NCBI GenBank assembly: GCA_020430005.1
Contig: JAGQKQ010000044.1
Span: forward strand, 1-11,106
Length of the DNA: 11,106 nucleotides
Direction of reading: 5' to 3'
From: Candidatus Omnitrophota bacterium
GTDB lineage: Bacteria > Omnitrophota > Gorgyraeia > Zapsychrales > Zapsychraceae
This document shows, piece after piece, positions 7,107 through 11,106 of this stretch; within the stretch, counting starts at the first letter, position 1; every line of letters starts with the position of its first letter. The position numbers and the translations under genes were made by a program. The notes under the pieces were generated by a model, which saw nothing but the letters and a program-made list of their open reading frames with translations, was not told the DNA's origin and did not search any database.

Positions 7107-7838
7107 ATGAGTAAAGCCATTTTCAATTGGAGCGGTGGAAAAGATTCGTCTTTAACGCTGTACCATGTTCTAAAAAATAAAACGCACAACATTCATAGTT
7201 TGTTGACATCTGTGAACGGTCAATACAACCGTGTTTCCATGCATGGGGTGCGGGTCCAATTACTTAAAAGGCAGGCTGAGGAAATCGGCCTGCCTTTGCA
7301 TCAACTGGTAGTACCGGAAATGCCGACGATGGAAGCCTATAATAACTCTATGTGTGAAACGCTAAATGTGTTTAAAGAGGCTGGTGTAACGCAGTCCATT
7401 TTCGGTGATATCTTCCTGGAGGACCTAAAAAAATATCGGGAAGACCAGTTAGCCAAAGTGGGAATGACCGGTGTGTTTCCCATCTGGAAACGTCCCACCG
7501 ATGAGCTGGCCAGAGAATTTATCGATCTGGGGTTTAAAACTGTCCTTGTTTGTGTGAATGATCGTTATTTGGACAAATCGTTTGCCGGTCGGGAATTCGA
7601 TGAACAGCTTTTAAAAGATTTTCCTAAAAATGTTGACCCTTGCGGAGAAAACGGAGAGTTTCATTCCTTTGTTTATGATGGTCCGATTTTTAAGAATCCG
7701 ATTCGCTGCGAAAGAGGCGATATCGTTTATAAAAAATACAAACCCGCTGCTAAGCAAGATAACGATGTTTGTCCGAGTGACGATTCGGATGTCTTTAATA
7801 CGGGATTTTGGTATTGCGATTTATTGGAAAAGAAATAG
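7107..7838 (+). CDS. DUF71/COG2102 PP-loop ATPase (diphthine-ammonia ligase family), B12-linked
   Basis: A 243-residue member of the ATP_bind_4 / DUF71 (COG2102) family, whose eukaryotic and archaeal members (Dph6) amidate diphthine. The PP-loop is SGGKDSS at residues 9-15. Other family signatures are HGVR (46-49), FGDIFLEDLKKYRE (99-112) and DPCGENGEFHSFVYDGP (177-193). Bacteria lack diphthamide. Published comparative genomics of DUF71 proposed that a bacterial subgroup clustered with B12 transport genes acts in B12 salvage. This copy lies between btuB and btuF and fits that group. The exact reaction is not established; amide chemistry on corrinoid side chains is a reasonable guess. Start at 7107 has GGAG at 7099-7102. 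An upstream ATG at 7093 is in another frame and ends at 7110. Confidence 0.88.
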   Translation: MSKAIFNWSGGKDSSLTLYHVLKNKTHNIHSLLTSVNGQYNRVSMHGVRVQLLKRQAEEIGLPLHQLVVPEMPTMEAYNNSMCETLNVFKEAGVTQSIFGDIFLEDLKKYREDQLAKVGMTGVFPIWKRPTDELAREFIDLGFKTVLVCVNDRYLDKSFAGREFDEQLLKDFPKNVDPCGENGEFHSFVYDGPIFKNPIRCERGDIVYKKYKPAAKQDNDVCPSDDSDVFNTGFWYCDLLEKK

Positions 7839-7906
7839 TGATCTGTGGCCTGTGATCAGTGATCAGTGATCAAGGTCAGACCACAGACCACGGAGCACAG
7901 AGCACA
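7838..7906 (+). repeat. Heptad inverted array C (unit GTGATCN), DUF71/btuF junction
   Basis: The array runs from the G of the DUF71 stop codon (TAG, 7836-7838) to the A of the btuF ATG (7906). Five direct heptads occupy 7838-7872, the last three being identical GTGATCA units. A 6-nt spacer AGGTCA follows (7873-7878). Four inverted heptads complete it (7879-7906; e.g. GACCACA 7879-7885 and GACCACG 7886-7892). GATC occurs four times in the left arm, three of them exactly 7 bp apart. The unit is the same as in array B. Confidence 0.88.
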
Positions 7907-8793
7907 TGAAAAAGATAAAACATTTATTAACATTTATTGTTCTATTCTTATCGTTCACAGTGCAAGACGGTCATACCGAATCCGTTAAAGAATATAAACG
8001 GATTGTGTCGTTAATGCCTTCGGCAACGGAAATTTTGTTTGCCATTGGAGCTGGTGATCGTGTTGTGGGGGTGACCCGTTACTGCCGTTTTCCACCGGAA
8101 GCGCTGAATTTACCTCAGGTTGGCGGCATTATGGATACCAATTACGAAATGGTGTTTCAATTACAGCCGGATTTGGTGGTGCTGACTAATGATGGTGAAG
8201 AGCAGCAGCAAAAAATGGATGCCATGGGTTTTGAAACGCTCGCGATTGAAACCAAAAATATCCCGGGGATTATGGATTCCATTCGCCGAGTAGGAGCCAA
8301 GGTCGGAAAGGAACGCGAGGCCGAAAAGGTTGCCAATGCCATTCAAAACAAAATGGATGAGGTTCGTGAAAAGACGAAAGATCTTCCAAAGCCAAAGGTC
8401 ATGATTACCTATCTTAGACCACTGGGAGAAGGGAGTATTCGTGAAGTGTATATCGCCGGCAATAAAACTTATTTTGATAAAATCATTGAGGCTGCTGGTG
8501 GAGTGAATGCGTTTCAAGGTGTTGAGCTGGTGGTGAGTCCGATTGTGACACCGGAGGGAATTTTGGAAATGAATCCGGATGTGATTATTGAACTTATCGG
8601 CAGTCTTGACCAAACGCCCTATGCTGTTGATGAAGTGAAGAAAGATTGGGATATGCTCCCGGAATTAAACGCCTATCAGAATGGACGCATTCATATTTTC
8701 AGCAAACCTTATGTAAGTCTTCCCGGTCCGCGTCTAGTGAAAGTGATTGAAGATATCGCGCGTGTTATCCACCCGGAGGTGGATTGGAATTAA
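7906..8793 (+). CDS. btuF: Periplasmic cobalamin-binding protein
   Basis: A 295-residue class III (helical-backbone) metal-chelate binding protein, the periplasmic component that captures cobalamin for the BtuCD importer. An N-terminal signal sequence (KKIKHLLTFIVLFLSFTV) precedes the mature domain; no lipobox Cys is present, so it is probably soluble. The first lobe begins RIVSLMPSATEILFAIGAG with Glu42, and the second lobe has TPEGILEMNPDVII with Glu217. Glutamates at these places dock on arginines of BtuC in the E. coli system. VVGVTRYCRFP (53-63) is typical of BtuF-like and related corrinoid or heme binders. Ligand specificity is inferred from the operon. The ATG shares its A with the last unit of array C; the only GGAG upstream (7892-7895) lies inside that array. 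Confidence 0.93.
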   Translation: MKKIKHLLTFIVLFLSFTVQDGHTESVKEYKRIVSLMPSATEILFAIGAGDRVVGVTRYCRFPPEALNLPQVGGIMDTNYEMVFQLQPDLVVLTNDGEEQQQKMDAMGFETLAIETKNIPGIMDSIRRVGAKVGKEREAEKVANAIQNKMDEVREKTKDLPKPKVMITYLRPLGEGSIREVYIAGNKTYFDKIIEAAGGVNAFQGVELVVSPIVTPEGILEMNPDVIIELIGSLDQTPYAVDEVKKDWDMLPELNAYQNGRIHIFSKPYVSLPGPRLVKVIEDIARVIHPEVDWN

Positions 8794-8794
8794 A

Positions 8795-8862
8795 GGTAGA
8801 AGAAGGGAGAGGGAAGATGGAAGAAAAAAATAATCTTTGCAGATCACTGATCACGGACCACA
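8795..8862 (+). repeat. Mosaic heptad array D, btuF/btuD junction
   Basis: The left part (8795-8829) is five purine-rich heptads of pattern GANGGAA (e.g. GAGGGAA 8809-8815, GATGGAA 8816-8822), starting 1 bp after the btuF stop. After a 12-nt gap, the right part (8842-8862) has three heptads of the array B/C inverted type (GATCACT, GATCACG, then GACCACA). The two arms belong to different families and cannot pair well, unlike the other arrays. No gene is hidden here; the TTG at 8837 that opens an in-frame extension would only translate the repeat. Confidence 0.75.
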
Positions 8863-8869
8863 TAAAGAT

Positions 8870-9655
8870 ATGTTAAACTCAGCTGTTGAATTAAAAAATT
8901 TTGCCTTTCGTTACGATAAGGGAAATGTTCTTAATGATATTAACCTGTCTATTGTCAAAGGAGAGTATGTTTCGATTATCGGACCCAACGGTTCCGGAAA
9001 GTCGACGTTATTGAAATGCCTCAACCGGATTGTTAAAGGCGGCGAAGGTACGATTAGTATTATGGGAAAGCCATTATCGAGCTATTCCCAAAAAGAATTG
9101 GCCAAAAGTGTAGCCTATGTTCCGCAGCATTTATCGTCGGCGTTTTCGTATACGGTTGATGAATTTGTGACGATGGGACGATATCCCTATTTAAAGGCTT
9201 TCTCTCCGATGACCTCAGAGGACCAACAGGCTGTTGAAAAGGCGGTTCAGTTAACAGGTTTATCGGACTTGCGTTTGCGTCCATTGAATCAATTGAGCGG
9301 AGGGGAGCGGCAGAAAACATATTTGGCCGCGGCGTTGGCCCAGGAACCCGACATTCTCCTTTTAGATGAGCCTACCACTCACCTTGATCCTAAATTTCAA
9401 AAAGATGTTCAAAAAACCGTTTGTGATGTCAGTCGTAACCTCGGCATAACGGTTTTGCATGTGACGCATGATTTGAATCACATTTTAACGTGGAGTGAAA
9501 AGATTGTGGCTTTAAAGGCGGGGCATGTTTGTTATTACGGATTATCGAAAGATGTTATGACGGCTGACCATTTGAAGAATGTTTTTGAAACGGACTTTCA
9601 TCTTTTGGCCGATCCTGTGGAAGGTCATCCAATTATTGTTCCGGAGGCACATTAA
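8870..9655 (+). CDS. btuD: ABC transporter ATPase for cobalamin (FecE/BtuD family)
   Basis: A 261-residue ABC ATPase that powers cobalamin import through BtuC. All motifs are intact: Walker A GPNGSGKST (38-46), Q-loop Gln86 in YVPQH, signature LSGGERQ (142-148), Walker B ILLLDEP (162-168) and switch His200 in HVTHD. Sequences like TMGRYPYL after the Q-loop are typical of the iron-siderophore/B12 importer group. The frame also opens at a TTG (8837), but the extra residues TDHGPHKD would be translated repeat DNA, so the ATG at 8870 is chosen; its ribosome site is weak (AAAG). The stop overlaps the btuC start by 1 bp (TAATG), which suggests translational coupling and equal production of the two subunits. 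Confidence 0.93.
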   Translation: MLNSAVELKNFAFRYDKGNVLNDINLSIVKGEYVSIIGPNGSGKSTLLKCLNRIVKGGEGTISIMGKPLSSYSQKELAKSVAYVPQHLSSAFSYTVDEFVTMGRYPYLKAFSPMTSEDQQAVEKAVQLTGLSDLRLRPLNQLSGGERQKTYLAAALAQEPDILLLDEPTTHLDPKFQKDVQKTVCDVSRNLGITVLHVTHDLNHILTWSEKIVALKAGHVCYYGLSKDVMTADHLKNVFETDFHLLADPVEGHPIIVPEAH

Positions 9656-10644
9656 TGGAAGCGGCTTTTAAGAATCGCGGGGGAATGCTTGGTGTTCTTT
9701 TTGTATTGGCCGTTATGGTATTGATGGTATCGCCATTCTTCGGTTCATCAACGGTTGGTTGGTCCGATGTTTTTTCTTCTCAGGAATCCAGCGTAGCGAC
9801 CAAGATTTTTTGGCAGATTCGTCTGCCGCGTGTCCTGGTCAGTTTTTTAGCCGGAGCCACCTTTGCGCTTTGCGGAATGGTTTTTCAGGCCTTATTCCGC
9901 AATCCGTTGGTTTCACCCTCCACACTAGGTGTATCAACGGGGGCATCCTTAGGGGCGTCCGTTTATATTTGGTTGGGGTTATCTTTTAGTCTTGTTGGTA
10001 TTTCCGGTGTGTCGATTTTTGCATTTTTAGGCGCGCTGTTATCGATTTTGATTGTCTGGTCGTTGGCCCGCGTTCAATACAATGAAACATCAACAGCCCG
10101 CATGCTGCTGGCGGGTGTAGCGGTGAGTTTTTTCTTTGCCAGTTTGATTATTTTTATTCAATATTTAAGCGATGTCACGGAATCTTTTAAAATCACACGC
10201 TGGTTGATGGGCGGTTTATTTGTATTCGGATATAAGCCATTATTTGACATTCTCCCGTTTGTGCTGATTGGATGCGGAACGATTTGGTATTTTACGAATG
10301 AGTTGAACGTGTTTGCAACGGGAGAAGAGACCGCCCAGAGCCGTGGTGTTGATGTAAGCATTATGGTGAAGATTATTTTTGTTTTGGTTTCGCTTATTAT
10401 CGGCGGGCTGGTCGCTGTGTGCGGGCCGATTGCGTTTATCGGAATTATCGCGCCGCATATTGCGCGGTTATTGATTGGATCGGATCATCGGTATTTAACA
10501 CCGGCTACCTTTTTATTTGGTGGCTTATTTTTAACATTATGTGATACAATCGCCAGAACGGTAATCGCTCCAGTGGAAATTCCTGTCGGTGTTTTAACGG
10601 CCCTTTTAGGCGGTCCGTTCTTTTTATGGATGTTGAGGAGATAA
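9655..10644 (+). CDS. btuC: Cobalamin ABC transporter permease (FecCD/BtuC family)
   Basis: A 329-residue inner-membrane permease of the FecCD family, normally ten transmembrane helices and a homodimer forming the B12 channel. Family landmarks are RLPRVLVSFLAGATFALCG (57-75), FRNPLVSPSTLGVSTGAS (81-98), GPIAFIGIIAPHIARLLIG (257-275) and EIPVGVLTALLGGPFF (308-323). The GPIAFIGIIAPHIARL segment includes the cytoplasmic coupling region that contacts the ATPase. Length and ends look complete. GGAGG at 9643-9647 sits 7 nt before the ATG, inside the btuD coding sequence. Cobalamin rather than iron chelate as substrate is inferred from the riboswitch and from cobO downstream. Confidence 0.94.
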   Translation: MEAAFKNRGGMLGVLFVLAVMVLMVSPFFGSSTVGWSDVFSSQESSVATKIFWQIRLPRVLVSFLAGATFALCGMVFQALFRNPLVSPSTLGVSTGASLGASVYIWLGLSFSLVGISGVSIFAFLGALLSILIVWSLARVQYNETSTARMLLAGVAVSFFFASLIIFIQYLSDVTESFKITRWLMGGLFVFGYKPLFDILPFVLIGCGTIWYFTNELNVFATGEETAQSRGVDVSIMVKIIFVLVSLIIGGLVAVCGPIAFIGIIAPHIARLLIGSDHRYLTPATFLFGGLFLTLCDTIARTVIAPVEIPVGVLTALLGGPFFLWMLRR

Positions 10645-10645
10645 A

Positions 10646-10730
10646 TCTGGATGCTGGATTCTGGATGCTCGATTTTTGAGAGTCTAGTAGCCAGTATCAA
10701 GTATCAAGTATCTAGTATCAAGAATCGAGA
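10646..10730 (+). repeat. Heptad inverted array E (unit NCTNGAT), btuC/cobO junction
   Basis: The array starts 1 bp after the btuC stop. Four direct heptads lie at 10646-10673 (TCTGGAT and GCTGGAT first). A 7-8 nt centre rich in T follows. Then seven heptads of inverted type run from 10682 to 10730 (e.g. ATCAAGT 10696-10702, ATCTAGT 10710-10716, ATCGAGA 10724-10730), which reverse to the pattern NCTNGAT. The array ends 5 bp before the cobO ATG. The unit differs from that of arrays A-D while the layout is the same. Confidence 0.82.
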
Positions 10731-10735
10731 ATAAT

Positions 10736-11106
10736 ATGAATGAAGACAAAGCTCCGCGCGAATTTGAAGGCATTAAAGAGTCTGTCAAAAAGGGATTGAT
10801 TATTGTCCATACCGGTGATGGAAAGGGAAAGTCAACGTCAGCCTTTGGCACGGCTATACGTGCCATGGGGCGGGGATATAAAGTTGGTATTGTTCAGTTT
10901 ATTAAAGGAAATTGGAAAACCGGTGAGATTGAGTTTTTTAAAAAGTTTCCGGAGCAGTGTGATGTTTTTATTATGGGAGATGGCTTTACCTGGGAAACGC
11001 AGAATTTTGAACAAGACAAAGCCACCGCCAACAAAGCCTGGGACAAATGCCGGGAACTTCTTCATGATGAGCAATATCAACTGGTCATTTTTGATGAAAT
11101 CAACTG
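10736..11106 (+). CDS. cobO: Corrinoid adenosyltransferase (CobO/CobA/BtuR family), 3' partial
   Basis: The first 123 codons of a cob(I)alamin / cobinamide adenosyltransferase, cut by the window end. The enzyme transfers the adenosyl group of ATP to Co(I) corrinoid in the cytosol, making the coenzyme form. The P-loop is HTGDGKGKST (25-34), matching the CobA-type GxGKGKT/S motif. Further family features are AIRAMGRGYKVGIVQFIKG (40-58), KTGEIEFF (61-68) and LVIFDEIN (116-123), the Walker B-like strand with its acidic residues. The family is normally 170-200 residues, so roughly a third to two fifths is missing. The start has only a weak GAGA 5-8 nt upstream, at the end of array E. It is the last visible gene of the riboswitch-controlled operon. 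Confidence 0.93.
   Translation, partial: MNEDKAPREFEGIKESVKKGLIIVHTGDGKGKSTSAFGTAIRAMGRGYKVGIVQFIKGNWKTGEIEFFKKFPEQCDVFIMGDGFTWETQNFEQDKATANKAWDKCRELLHDEQYQLVIFDEIN

Noticed and set aside
7031..7906. CRISPR array
   Set aside because: Units are 7 bp with no unique spacers of CRISPR length, arms are inverted, and a gene lies between the arrays.
8837..8869. TTG start extending btuD by 11 residues
   Set aside because: The extra codons are the translated heptad repeat of array D; the family normally begins close to the ATG at 8870.

Overview
The window comes from a diderm (Gram-negative-type) bacterium. It encodes a TonB-dependent outer-membrane receptor with a C-terminal Phe, a periplasmic binding protein and sugar-modifying enzymes of the surface-polysaccharide type. 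Base composition is moderate (about 40-45% GC by eye). I cannot fix the taxon from the sequence. An uncultivated diderm phylum is plausible, but that is inference only. No tRNA, rRNA, CRISPR, insertion sequence or phage gene was seen.

Region 1 (1-2525, + strand) looks like the end of a surface-glycan or accessory cluster. It holds the possible tail of an unidentified upstream gene, a 4-TM EamA/SMR-like membrane protein, a nitrilase-superfamily amidohydrolase with an intact Glu-Lys-Cys triad, and an N-acetyl sugar amidotransferase (WbpG/PseA type, PP-loop). Region 2 (2512-4486, - strand) is a two-gene overlapping unit: a TPR protein followed by a polytopic GT-C-like membrane protein. The latter's 3' end overlaps the 3' end of the amidotransferase gene by 14 bp.

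Region 3 (about 4551-11106, + strand) is a cobalamin acquisition and activation operon. A clear sigma70-type promoter (TTGACA-17-TATATT) drives a long leader with a cobalamin riboswitch, a candidate P13 hairpin and a rho-independent terminator. Then come btuB-like receptor, a DUF71/COG2102 PP-loop ATPase, btuF, btuD, btuC and the start of cobO (corrinoid adenosyltransferase, cut by the window end). The inferred flow is outer-membrane uptake, periplasmic capture, ABC import, possible remodelling of the imported corrinoid by the DUF71 enzyme, and adenosylation.

The most unusual signal is non-coding. Each junction in the B12 operon where genes do not overlap is filled by a short array of degenerate 7-bp units. 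In most of them a left arm of direct heptads is followed by a right arm of the same heptads in inverted orientation, giving a potential fold-back. The heptad differs between sites (TAAGANN, GTGRTCN, NCTNGAT, and one mosaic of two families), yet the period-7 layout is kept. A fifth copy sits inside the cobalamin riboswitch, in the variable part just 5' of the B12 box. I know of no described element with exactly this design. Heptanucleotide tandem repeats (STRRs) of filamentous cyanobacteria are the nearest comparison I know.
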